From assembly GCF_016401385.1 (NCBI RefSeq), contig NZ_JAEACF010000001.1, forward strand, positions 496,001 through 560,000: a stretch of DNA of 64,000 nucleotides, given 5' to 3'. Shown piece after piece: positions 33,819 to 41,866 of this stretch (its first letter is position 1; the number at the start of each line of letters is the position of its first letter). The notes below the pieces were generated by a model. It saw only the letters and a list, made by a program, of their open reading frames with translations, ran no database searches and had not been told where the DNA came from. The DNA comes from Fictibacillus halophilus (lineage in GTDB: Bacteria > Bacillota > Bacilli > Bacillales > Fictibacillaceae). A program made the translations under genes and the position numbers.

Positions 33819-33857
33819 AAAAAAGGTGTGCCTTTGGATGAGGGCACACCTTTTTGT
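33819..33857 (+). terminator. Terminator
   Basis: AAAAAGGTGTGCC / GGGCACACCTTTTT stem with a short loop and T run. Confidence 0.88.
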
Positions 33858-33979
33858 ATACATGTATAGCTGAGACGAACAAAATGTAAAAATTGTCCGT
33901 TCTAATGGATAACTAGGATGATTTAAACGATTGACGACAAAATTTTATCTGCACCACATCAACCATATTTCAAACAAAT

Positions 33980-34600
33980 TTATTTCGCGAAAAGGTGGTT
34001 ACCGATTTTCGTAACGGAAGATCGTGAGAAAATCCACGTGTCTGTTGCAAGTTCAGGGTTGTAATAATAAACAGATCCGTAAGTGGGGTCCCAACCTTTC
34101 ATCGCGTCAAGCACTGCACGATAGGCATTGTTGGAAGGCTGTAAATGATATTGCCCATCATGAACGGCAGTAAATGCGTTCGTCTGATGAATGACATCAC
34201 TCACATTTTTGGGGAATGCAGGGTCTTCTAGACGGTTTAATATAACAGCTGCCACAGAAACTTTGCCTATGTAGGATTCACCGCGTGCCTCACCATGAAC
34301 AACACGAGCCATCTGTTCTACATCGTGTAACATTAAAAAGGTAGCGGGACCAGCAACACCATCTGATGAAAGATTTGTCTCATACTGAAAGCTAGCAACA
34401 GCTCTTTCTGTAATAGGGCCATAATATCCAGTAACAGGTCCATAGAATAATCCAAGTGCTTTTAGTTTTTCTTGTAGGATGGCGACCTCATTGCCCTGAC
34501 TTCCTTCAGTTAATAGTCCATGCGCTTGAACTTTAGTCGGAACGAATAGAAACGTCACTGCCACAAAAAAGAGTACTAACTTGCTTAGTAGGTTTATCAT
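33980..34600 (-). CDS. ykvT: Secreted cell-wall hydrolase, SleB/YkvT type
   Basis: A protein of 206 residues, close to B. subtilis YkvT (about 208) and shorter than SleB. Signal peptide (LVLFFVAVTFLFVPTKVQA), PG_binding_1 domain (about 32-92; GSQGNEVAILQEKLKALG) and a Hydrolase_2 domain (about 98-206) with the catalytic Glu in VVHGEARGE and the family signature AVILNRLEDPAFP and YYYNPE. SleB enzymes are cortex lytic transglycosylases acting at germination. The ATG follows AAAGGGAG. Whether it acts in spores or growing cells is not decided by the sequence. Confidence 0.87.
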   Translation of the reverse strand: MINLLSKLVLFFVAVTFLFVPTKVQAHGLLTEGSQGNEVAILQEKLKALGLFYGPVTGYYGPITERAVASFQYETNLSSDGVAGPATFLMLHDVEQMARVVHGEARGESYIGKVSVAAVILNRLEDPAFPKNVSDVIHQTNAFTAVHDGQYHLQPSNNAYRAVLDAMKGWDPTYGSVYYYNPELATDTWIFSRSSVTKIGNHLFAK

Positions 34601-34828
34601 TGTAAAACTCCCTTTCCTTCGTGATTTCTATATATTATCAATAAAGGATGATTTAGACATGAAGCGCATTCTCTATTTTTAGCAGTTGTGCATCCACCTC
34701 AAAAGTAGGGGGTTATGACAATTCATGTTACAAAACTACTAACTCGGTATTAATACGTTTTATTGTAGTAGTATGGGGTATACAAATGGATTGGATAAGA
34801 AACCATCCTTACATACATAAAAATAAAA

Positions 34829-34851
34829 CCATTTAACACAGTGTTAAAAGG
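34829..34851. repeat. Palindrome, possible operator or hairpin
   Basis: A perfect 8-1-8 palindrome TTTAACACAGTGTTAAA with outer CC/GG pairs lies between the lipase gene end (34862) and the hydrolase gene start (34600). It may end lipase transcription on the minus strand, although the central loop would be tight, or bind a regulator. Confidence 0.45.
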
Positions 34852-34861
34852 ATAGCATCAA

Positions 34862-35647
34862 TCATTCACATAGAGTTGAAACAGGAAAAAACCCTGGATA
34901 CTTATTGCGAAGTTCTTTGTATTCATTTGGATATTGCTTACTTAAAAAATGGATATAACATAGAATCCTATGATTTTGGATATATCGCCTATTTTTAAAA
35001 TTCAGTTGATATTCCTGTCCAACTGGGAGATTTAGAAGAGGCTTGTTCTTAAAAAAAAGTGGAGTCATACAATTTGAGATGGCATCGTGTACATTTACAA
35101 CACGAATGCTGTTTTTTACTTCTTCATAAAACTTTTTAGTAAAACCTTCATCAGCGATTGGTAGACTCGCAAAACTATAGAGAATAGGATTTTTGAAATT
35201 TGTGTTCACAGCTGCATCTAACGTAAACAAAGCAGCTAGACTGCCGCCAAGGCTATGACCTGTAACAAGTAGTTTTTTATCGTCTGAATAGAGATGGTTG
35301 ATATCTGCCAGAAGGGCATTTCGAAATGTGCTGTAAATTTTAGTGATTCCACGGTGTGTTAAACCGCTATTCGATACATAGGTATAAGGAATCTGAGAAA
35401 TATCTAGATATGAACTTACATTATCCATAGTCTTAGTTCCCCGAAAAGCGACCACTAAAGAATCCTCTGACTCAGCAATAAATCCAAATGTTTCACCTGA
35501 ATCTGTGATGATCTCTTGTTTCATCTCGTAATGCTTTGGTAATTCAATCGTACAAAGTTCGTGAACGATATAGGCTTTGTAAGACATCACTGCCAGGAAC
35601 AGAGCCATTTTTCCATCGAACTCAAATAACTCTTTTATATTTTTCAT
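34862..35647 (-). CDS. Class 3 lipase-like alpha/beta hydrolase
   Basis: A protein of 261 residues without signal peptide. The nucleophile elbow VTGHSLGGSLAALF (Ser near residue 130) and the oxyanion region VVAFRGTKTMDN identify the Lipase_3 family; catalytic Asp is probably in VVNVHDAIS and His near QNHRIL. The substrate is unknown; related Bacillus proteins are cytosolic or surface esterases. ATG at 35647 follows AAGGATG; a GTG six codons upstream lacks a site. Confidence 0.85.
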   Translation of the reverse strand: MKNIKELFEFDGKMALFLAVMSYKAYIVHELCTIELPKHYEMKQEIITDSGETFGFIAESEDSLVVAFRGTKTMDNVSSYLDISQIPYTYVSNSGLTHRGITKIYSTFRNALLADINHLYSDDKKLLVTGHSLGGSLAALFTLDAAVNTNFKNPILYSFASLPIADEGFTKKFYEEVKNSIRVVNVHDAISNCMTPLFFKNKPLLNLPVGQEYQLNFKNRRYIQNHRILCYIHFLSKQYPNEYKELRNKYPGFFPVSTLCE

Positions 35648-35828
35648 ACAAATCACATCCTTCACTCATCCGATTTAATAGTATATGAAGGAAGGGGTGG
35701 ACAAGTATAGACACGTACACTGAGAGAAATAACTATTTTTCTTGAAAGTAGAAGTTGTTGTTTATTGTACAAGGAGATGGATACATACTAATTGGGTGTA
35801 CTTAATCAATAGAGAGAGGAGTTTGAAA

Positions 35829-36575
35829 ATGACAAAAACTGTGCTTAGTTTCATTTTTGTAATGGGATTTGCTCTCGTTCATTTAAGCTCAAAATACTTG
35901 AGTTTTATAAAAGATTCTTCGCGAAATAAGTTTTTATCTTTTGCAGGAGGAGTAGCTGTTTCTTATGTGTTTCTACATTTACTCCCTGATTTGAATCACT
36001 ATCAACAAAAGGTTGGGAAAACGCTTAATCATGGAATCGGTCACTATTTGGAGGATCATATCTATTTAATAGCGTTGCTTGGTCTTGCACTTTTTTATGG
36101 ACTAGAGCGATTAGTCAAGAATTCTAAAAAGAAACAAGGCGCACAGTCAAACTCTGAAGAAGTTGCAGTTTCTTCAGGTGTCTTCTGGGTACATATAGCA
36201 TCATTCTTTCTGTATAATGCGGTAATTGGATACTTGCTCATAAGAGAAGAGTACGAGACGAAATGGGGAATGTTCTTCTTCTTTTTGGCATTGAGCATTC
36301 ACTTTGTCGCTAATGATCATGGCCTTAGGAAGGATCACAAACAAAAATATGACAAGTATGGACGAGTGCTGCTTACAGTCGCGATTTTAATTGGTTGGGG
36401 TATCGGGGCTATCACGGTAGTTCATGAACTAATCGTATCTATACTAGTTGCTCTTCTAGCAGGAGGCATTATTTTAAACGTTCTAAAAGAAGAACTGCCA
36501 GAGGATCAGGAAAGCAGTTTTGTATCGTTTATCACAGGGTTAACAGGTTTTTCGGTACTGATGATGTTGGTCTAG
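35829..36575 (+). CDS. Multi-pass membrane protein, possibly ZIP-transporter-like
   Basis: A membrane protein of 248 residues with about eight hydrophobic segments. The segment VSYVFLHLLPDLNHY recalls the HLLPE motif of ZIP metal transporters, and His clusters follow (HGIGHYLEDH, HFVANDHGLRKDHK), but the canonical HNxxEG motif of the fourth ZIP helix is replaced (LYNAVIGYLL). It may therefore be a diverged ZIP relative or an unrelated protein. ATG at 35829 follows AGAGGAG. The MarR gene on the opposite strand ends 5 bases past its stop. Confidence 0.6.
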   Translation: MTKTVLSFIFVMGFALVHLSSKYLSFIKDSSRNKFLSFAGGVAVSYVFLHLLPDLNHYQQKVGKTLNHGIGHYLEDHIYLIALLGLALFYGLERLVKNSKKKQGAQSNSEEVAVSSGVFWVHIASFFLYNAVIGYLLIREEYETKWGMFFFFLALSIHFVANDHGLRKDHKQKYDKYGRVLLTVAILIGWGIGAITVVHELIVSILVALLAGGIILNVLKEELPEDQESSFVSFITGLTGFSVLMMLV

Positions 36576-36580
36576 AAATT

Positions 36581-36994
36581 TTAGTCGTTTATTTTTTGAA
36601 AGAGCTCGTTTAATTTTGCAAAGATTAGTTTTTCTGTTGATGTTAAAGGTGACAGGGATGTGGAAATGATTTCGTTTTTCTTAATCAACAACCTGTTAAT
36701 TTCTTGGGATCCGGTCTCGGTTAATGATACATATACTTTTCTTCGATCTGATTCTGTATATTGCCGATTCACCATTTCTTTTTTAGCTAGCCGATCAATA
36801 ATGATAGATGTTGAAGCTGGGGTAGTATCTATTTTTTCAGCTAGTTGTGTAATTGTTTGCGTATTGTTTTCAAGCAGATAGATCATCGTTTCGATTTGAA
36901 GATAATTTAGTTTTTCGTCATGAAGAAATGAGTCTTTAAAGTTTTTCACATATTTGACCAGTTCATCTATCTCATAGTTGTCATTAGTAGTCAT
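36581..36994 (-). CDS. MarR family transcriptional regulator
   Basis: A winged-helix regulator of 137 residues. The DNA-binding segment TITQLAEKIDTTPASTSIIIDRLAKKEMV and the wing ESDRRKVYVSLTETG are diagnostic. It probably represses the efflux gene lying upstream (37177-38640), whose terminator stands between the two. ATG at 36994 follows AGGAG by 7 bases. A candidate promoter (TTGAAC, 17 bases, TACAGT at 37110-37138, minus strand) would place the efflux gene's terminator hairpin inside the MarR leader. Confidence 0.85.
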   Translation of the reverse strand: MTTNDNYEIDELVKYVKNFKDSFLHDEKLNYLQIETMIYLLENNTQTITQLAEKIDTTPASTSIIIDRLAKKEMVNRQYTESDRRKVYVSLTETGSQEINRLLIKKNEIISTSLSPLTSTEKLIFAKLNELFQKIND

Positions 36995-37022
36995 TATCAT
37001 TCTCCTAAGTATTAAAGTAAAT

Positions 37023-37055
37023 GAAAAGACGACACTTCTTATTTAAGTGCCGTCT
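37023..37055 (-). terminator. Terminator of efflux gene / hairpin in marR leader
   Basis: Read on the minus strand, AGACGGCACTT pairs with AAGTGTCGTCT with one mismatch, followed by TTTT. It is 30 bases before the MarR start. Confidence 0.75.
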
Positions 37056-37176
37056 CATAATAAATGTTTGATCTATCTTTAATTCTTCACATTGTTAACT
37101 TATGTGCCTACTGTAACATAGCTGTATGCGTTGTTCAATTTGAAATAAATGGATTTTACCTTTAGGAAGCCTATAA

Positions 37177-38640
37177 CTAGCGAACATTTGAAGATATAAA
37201 TTCTTTATTTTTATATTTTAAAAGGAGAAATGAGATACCAATACCGATCAAGGTTAATAGGAGAGTCACTCCATAAATAGCATGTATCCCTGAAGCTATA
37301 ATTTCTTGAAGTTGACCCAATTGGCTAGTAGGTAGTTCACTCCCATGTTCAAAAGAAGCATTCAGATCAAGATCTTGTCCAGCTTTTTCAGCCTTAGAAA
37401 TCGTGATTAAGTTAAATATTGTACCGAACACAGCAGATCCGAGTGTTTGGCTGAATGTGTTCGTAAACGTATTGGAAGCTACAGCTACCCCTCGTTTATT
37501 TGATGGTACAGAAGCCTGAATGATTAGCATGTAAATTGGTGTAATGAGCCCCATTCCAAGACCTAGAACACCTGAGGCGACATAGATTAAGTATGTCGGA
37601 GAATGAGCATCTAACAGATAGAAAAGTAATGAAGCAGCACTTACTACGCTAATTCCAAGAGTAATAATCCAATTATCCTTTAACCGTCCTACTAAGTTCC
37701 CAGCAACTAGTGATCCTAGTGTCCACATAACTGGAAGTGGCATCAATACAAAACCAGCTTGTGTAGCCGTTTTCCCCATAACTCCTTGGCTCCAGATCGG
37801 TAAATAAATCGTGATACAGATAACGACAGCACCTGAAATCAATGTGAGTGAGTTTACGATCAACACACTTTTATTGGTAAAAAGATTAAGAGGAATGAGT
37901 GGTTCAGGTGATTTTTTTTCAATATAAGCAAATAGCACATAAAGCAGGATTGCAGTTAGGAATAATCCGATAATGATAGGATTGCTCCAATCTTGAGTTT
38001 GGCTTCCTGTTAAAAGTGCATAAAGAAATGCGATCGTACCAAGTGAAAACGTGACAGCACCCCAATAATCAATGTATGGTTTTCCTTTTGTAAGATTTTC
38101 TTTGTAATTCGCTGCGAGCATGAAGAAAGCAAGAAGTCCGAACGGAATATTTAAGAAAAAAATATATCGCCAGGACAGCGTGTCAACAAGAAAACCACCA
38201 GCTAGAGGTCCTAACACACCAGCAACTCCCCACACTGCTGAAATCCAGCCTTGTGCTTTTGCTCTCTCTTTTGCCTCAGCATACAGATCTCCAATTATCG
38301 TCATCGTAATTGGCATAACTGCACCAGCACCTAGACCTTGAATAGCCCGATAAAAGATGAGTTGTTCCATGGACATGGCAATTCCACAAAGAGCAGATCC
38401 AATCAAAAAGAGAATAATACCTGCGAGAATAACTTTTTTTCGGCCGAATAAATCAGCAAGCTTTCCGTAGATGGGTGTCGATACAGCTGTGGCCAGCATA
38501 TAAACCGCATATACCCAACTTACAAGTTCAATGCCGGAAAGATCGCTCGTGATACGCGGAATGGCAGTACTTACAATTGTACCTTCCATCGCAGCCAGAA
38601 CAGTAACGAGCAATAAAGCAGTCATAATTTGTTTTCTCAT
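37177..38640 (-). CDS. MFS multidrug efflux transporter, DHA2 (EmrB/QacA) family
   Basis: A membrane protein of 487 residues with about 14 helices, as usual for the DHA2 drug:H+ antiporters. The first helix has the motif LAAMEGTIVSTAIPRIT; loop 2-3 has GKLADLFGRKKVIL; helix 5 has the antiporter motif GVAGVLGPLAGGFLV. It probably exports cationic or lipophilic drugs. ATG at 38640 follows AAGGAGG. A short hairpin lies just before that site and a MarR-type regulator is encoded downstream. Confidence 0.9.
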   Translation of the reverse strand: MRKQIMTALLLVTVLAAMEGTIVSTAIPRITSDLSGIELVSWVYAVYMLATAVSTPIYGKLADLFGRKKVILAGIILFLIGSALCGIAMSMEQLIFYRAIQGLGAGAVMPITMTIIGDLYAEAKERAKAQGWISAVWGVAGVLGPLAGGFLVDTLSWRYIFFLNIPFGLLAFFMLAANYKENLTKGKPYIDYWGAVTFSLGTIAFLYALLTGSQTQDWSNPIIIGLFLTAILLYVLFAYIEKKSPEPLIPLNLFTNKSVLIVNSLTLISGAVVICITIYLPIWSQGVMGKTATQAGFVLMPLPVMWTLGSLVAGNLVGRLKDNWIITLGISVVSAASLLFYLLDAHSPTYLIYVASGVLGLGMGLITPIYMLIIQASVPSNKRGVAVASNTFTNTFSQTLGSAVFGTIFNLITISKAEKAGQDLDLNASFEHGSELPTSQLGQLQEIIASGIHAIYGVTLLLTLIGIGISFLLLKYKNKEFISSNVR

Positions 38641-38651
38641 ATATGTCCTCC

Positions 38652-38673
38652 TTGGCATTTAAAAGCATGCCAA
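38652..38673 (-). promoter_or_regulatory. Inverted repeat abutting the Shine-Dalgarno of the MFS gene
   Basis: TTGGCAT-N8-ATGCCAA. In the mRNA the 3' arm overlaps the first bases of AAGGAGG. It could be a MarR operator or an RNA stem-loop. Confidence 0.5.
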
Positions 38674-38938
38674 ATCATAAGTAGTTCACTTAGTTAAATG
38701 AATAGTAAATAAAAGAGTATAACCAAGAAATTAGTTTATCACGTCATTGTAGGATTTGCTATCTTGAGGTATTGATGGGAGGGGATGGAGTGTGTACGGA
38801 GCTTTAATTAGACAGATTATGCACCAGTTTGAACAGACCCTCTTTAGATCGGACAGATAACGCTTTAAATTAGAGAAAATATGACTGAAAGCAGTGAACG
38901 GCTGATCGAATTTGTTATACTTTTCATAGGTGATGCTA

Positions 38939-39664
38939 ATGTTTTTAAAAAGAATCAAGCTGTTGCGTGATGATATTAAATCGTTTAAAGATTATCCGTT
39001 CTCCATTCCTGCAATCAACGGACTTGAGGAAATATACTTGGGCAAGAACGTGACCTTTTTTGTGGGAGAGAATGGAACAGGGAAATCTACACTGTTAGAA
39101 GCGATTGCGGATAAATGTGACTTTAATACAGCTGGCGGTGGTCGCAACAATATGTACGAAGTGTATGCTTCAGAATCTGTGCTCGGAAATTATATTCGGC
39201 TTTCGTGGCTGCCAAAAGTATCGAACGGGTTCTTTTTACGTGCAGAATCGTTCTACAGCTTTGCCACTCATCTTGAAGAAGTAGACGATACAGGATTTAG
39301 AGATTATGGAGGCCGGTCCCTTCACAAACAATCTCATGGTGAATCCTTTCTGTCTTTGTTTTTGCATCGCTTTAAAGGCAAAGCGATCTATCTGCTAGAT
39401 GAACCTGAGGCGGCTCTTTCACCTTCAAGACAGCTCACTTTCTTGAAGATTATTCATGATCTAACAGCTCAAGGCGATACGCAGTTTATTATCACTACTC
39501 ATTCTCCCATCTTATTGGGCTATCCGAATGCCGACATCATAAGCTTTGATGATGGAAAGATATCCAAAGTAGATTATGAATCCACAGATCATTTTCAAGT
39601 AACCAAGTACTTTTTAAATAATAGAGAGAAGTTTATGGAAGAGCTTCTTAAAGATGACGATTAA
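38939..39664 (+). CDS. AAA/ABC-type ATPase (AAA_21-like)
   Basis: A soluble ATPase of 241 residues. Walker A GENGTGKST is near residue 47, the ABC signature-like QSHGESFLSLF near 133, Walker B AIYLLDEPEAALS near 152 and the switch His in ITTHSPILL near 189. Such stand-alone ATPases resemble SMC/RecF-like or YobI-type predicted ATPases; no membrane partner gene adjoins it. ATG at 38939 follows AGGTGAT by 6 bases. Function unknown. Confidence 0.85.
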   Translation: MFLKRIKLLRDDIKSFKDYPFSIPAINGLEEIYLGKNVTFFVGENGTGKSTLLEAIADKCDFNTAGGGRNNMYEVYASESVLGNYIRLSWLPKVSNGFFLRAESFYSFATHLEEVDDTGFRDYGGRSLHKQSHGESFLSLFLHRFKGKAIYLLDEPEAALSPSRQLTFLKIIHDLTAQGDTQFIITTHSPILLGYPNADIISFDDGKISKVDYESTDHFQVTKYFLNNREKFMEELLKDDD

Positions 39665-39714
39665 TGATTAATTAAGCTTTAAAAAAGATAGCAATGAAGC
39701 AAGGAGAACTAGCA

Positions 39715-40377
39715 TTATGTATCTAGTTCTCTATTAGTCGTTAAGCCAAAAGGATCATAAATCATTACAAAAGTTGAGAAGGGAATCTGATCACTTGTAA
39801 TCTCCTCAACGAGTGAAAAGCCTAAGTGCGTATAGATCTTCACATTTTGCAGGGTTTCTGTTTGAAGCAAACAAAAGGTTCTTTTCTTTTTTGTTTCTGC
39901 GATTGCGGCACTCATCATGGTGGTCATATGTCCTTGATGTCGGTATTGGGGGTCTACGCATACTGAATCGACCAACAGAAAGTTTTCATAGTATGCCTTA
40001 TAATGGTTAAGTTTGCTATTAGTGGTTTGTAATTGACTAGCTTTTCTCAAAAAATCGATTAAAGATAATTGAATGAAAACAAAGGGCAGGCGAAAAGTAC
40101 ATGATAGAGCAGCGAGCATTAACTTTCCTATCTTGGTTTTTTCGCCGTGCTGAGATACACAAAAAAGCCCCTCCACTTTATCAGACGTTACATATAATGA
40201 GCCGTTGGTTTGTAGGATTCGAAGGACCATAGGAAAGACGGAACGTAAAATCTTTCTTCTTTTATTCAGGATAGGAAAGAAATACACAAACATTGGATTA
40301 TCAATAAATGAATTCGTTAACACTTCACTTGCTTTTTTGAGGTGTTTTTTTTGTAGTTTTTTCAAGTGATCATACAT
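39715..40377 (-). CDS. GNAT family N-acetyltransferase
   Basis: An acetyltransferase of 220 residues. The acetyl-CoA site is in LLVDSVCVDPQYRHQGHMTTMM (about 135-156; the Q/R-x-x-G-x-G/A loop is degenerate, RHQGHM), and TETLQNVKIYTHLGFSLV follows the family pattern. The N-terminal part (FIDNPMFVYFFP) resembles acetyltransferases of the fungal-type subfamily. Substrate unknown. It converges with the ATPase gene without a clear terminator. Confidence 0.8.
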   Translation of the reverse strand: MYDHLKKLQKKHLKKASEVLTNSFIDNPMFVYFFPILNKRRKILRSVFPMVLRILQTNGSLYVTSDKVEGLFCVSQHGEKTKIGKLMLAALSCTFRLPFVFIQLSLIDFLRKASQLQTTNSKLNHYKAYYENFLLVDSVCVDPQYRHQGHMTTMMSAAIAETKKKRTFCLLQTETLQNVKIYTHLGFSLVEEITSDQIPFSTFVMIYDPFGLTTNRELDT

Positions 40378-40511
40378 GAAGAAAACTCCCTCCGATGATG
40401 TAACCCACCATTGTCAGTACGCTAAGTACCATTGAAATGAATCACTTGTTACTGGGAAAAATTAAACTTATATGTTAAGTTATGTGAATATTCTAAAAAG
40501 GTGGTTGAAAG

Positions 40512-40847
40512 ATGCTTAATTATGATGGAAAAGTATTCGTGTCTGTTCAAAATTCTTCAAACGGTGAGGTATCCTCACAAACAACGTTTCACTACAAACA
40601 AGACGGTAATATTGTCACTGCCTCATATGCAGGTGGAGAAATCTTAAAAGGCACGTTAATCGGAATTGCAAACGAAGACGGCAGCTTGAACTTCAGGTAC
40701 AATCATGTGAATACGTCTGATGAAATAAGAGGTGGAGCCTGTATATCTCAACCTGAGGTATTAAGTGACGGAAGGATAAGATTGTATGAAAAATGGAGAT
40801 GGGCGGAAGGGAGTTCTGGAGAGTCCGTAATTGAGGAAGTAAAATAA
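40512..40847 (+). CDS. Conserved beta-rich protein of unknown function (often labelled N-acetylglutamate synthase)
   Basis: A protein of 111 residues with repeated beta strands: [51 protein letters not shown] and [23 protein letters not shown]. Many genomes label this family N-acetylglutamate synthase, but no acetyl-CoA motif is present, so I would not assign that activity. The ATG follows AAAAAGGTGG. A terminator separates it from the metallophore operon. Confidence 0.75.
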   Translation: MLNYDGKVFVSVQNSSNGEVSSQTTFHYKQDGNIVTASYAGGEILKGTLIGIANEDGSLNFRYNHVNTSDEIRGGACISQPEVLSDGRIRLYEKWRWAEGSSGESVIEEVK

Positions 40848-40908
40848 AGTAAAAATAATATCCACTTTCATTCAATTTATTAAAAGGAAAACATTCAGTA
40901 TATCTGTA

Positions 40909-40939
40909 AGCACTGCAAAATATGCAGTGTTTTTTTTAT
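40909..40939 (+). terminator. Terminator
   Basis: CACTGCA / TGCAGTG stem with 5-base loop and eight T residues; isolates the metallophore operon from upstream transcription. Confidence 0.85.
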
Positions 40940-40990
40940 CGTACTTGGCTTGAACAGTAATTAAATATAACAAATTCATAGCAATTATCA

Positions 40991-41050
40991 TTGACTCGTT
41001 TTATAAAGTGATGATAGTATATAAAAATCAAATCGTAATAATTACGATTT
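40991..41050 (+). promoter_or_regulatory. Promoter with perfect Zur box of the metallophore operon
   Basis: -35 TTGACT (40991-40996), 18-base spacer, -10 TAGTAT (41015-41020). The operator TCGTAATAATTACGA (41033-41047), flanked by AAA and TTT to a 21-bp palindrome, is identical to the Bacillus Zur consensus TCGTAATNATTACGA. It covers the first transcribed bases, so zinc-loaded Zur should repress. Confidence 0.85.
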
Positions 41051-41074
41051 ACAAAATATTGTATGGAGGTACGA

Positions 41075-41866
41075 GTGAAAGAGAGATTTCAATTATTACT
41101 ATCTTTGAAAGTCACCGAGTATGAAATCAATGAACTTTCAAAGTTTGCCAAAGAATGTGATGAGTGTTACGAGTTATTAAAAGTAAAGCTGGATAGTCTT
41201 CACCATTTTATGACAGATCCTATAAACCTGCACCGATGGCAGGAATGGGGGAAGGACAAGGATATTCTGTCACTGTCTGAAAAGCTCCGGGAAGCTTCCG
41301 TACAAGCTCTTTGTGAGATGGAAAAATACCAAAGTGTGCGTACATGTAACCATCAATTGAATGCAAGTGAATACATAACTACACTCTCTCAAACTGTGAA
41401 ACATGAATTGGATGAATTACATATCAATGAGAACTCTAAGGTATTATTTATAGGTTCTGGAGCGTTTCCCATTTCTGCCCTCACTATCGCCAGTGAGAAG
41501 AATGCTGAAGTTCATTGTATAGACATTGATGAAGAAGCGGTCGAGATGGGAAGAAAAGTCTCTCTGATTACAGGCCTACAAGACAACGTTAGATTTTCTA
41601 ATTCTGTTCGAAACGACTTACACTTTGCCCATAATACTACTCATGTCTTAATCGCTTCTCTAGTCAGAAATAAACGGGAAGTACTGAATGAACTAAAGGA
41701 TATATTACAGCCTCATACAAAAGTGATTCTCAGATACGGAAACGGATTAAAATCAATCTTTAACTATCCGTTAGAAATGAACCTAACGAAAGACTGGGAA
41801 CTGCAGAGCGTTAAACGAACAGACGGTATCTATGACACGATGGTCTTAGAGAAGGTAAATGCATGA
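41075..41866 (+). CDS. cntL: Nicotianamine-synthase-like opine metallophore enzyme (CntL family)
   Basis: A protein of 263 residues with the nicotianamine synthase fold. The SAM-binding segment VLFIGSGAFPISALTIA (about 122-138), then HCIDIDEEAVEMGRKV, and the C-terminal RYGNGLKSIFNYPL match CntL enzymes. CntL transfers an aminobutanoate unit from S-adenosylmethionine to histidine. No histidine racemase (CntK) is encoded here, so L-histidine is the likely acceptor, as in pseudopaline. GTG at 41075 follows GGAGG; ATG at 41063 has no site. It overlaps cntM by 4 bases. First gene of a Zur-boxed operon. Confidence 0.87.
   Translation: MKERFQLLLSLKVTEYEINELSKFAKECDECYELLKVKLDSLHHFMTDPINLHRWQEWGKDKDILSLSEKLREASVQALCEMEKYQSVRTCNHQLNASEYITTLSQTVKHELDELHINENSKVLFIGSGAFPISALTIASEKNAEVHCIDIDEEAVEMGRKVSLITGLQDNVRFSNSVRNDLHFAHNTTHVLIASLVRNKREVLNELKDILQPHTKVILRYGNGLKSIFNYPLEMNLTKDWELQSVKRTDGIYDTMVLEKVNA

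Noticed and set aside
40512..40847. N-acetylglutamate synthase
   Set aside because: No acetyl-CoA binding loop or amino acid kinase domain; the label is a database carry-over.
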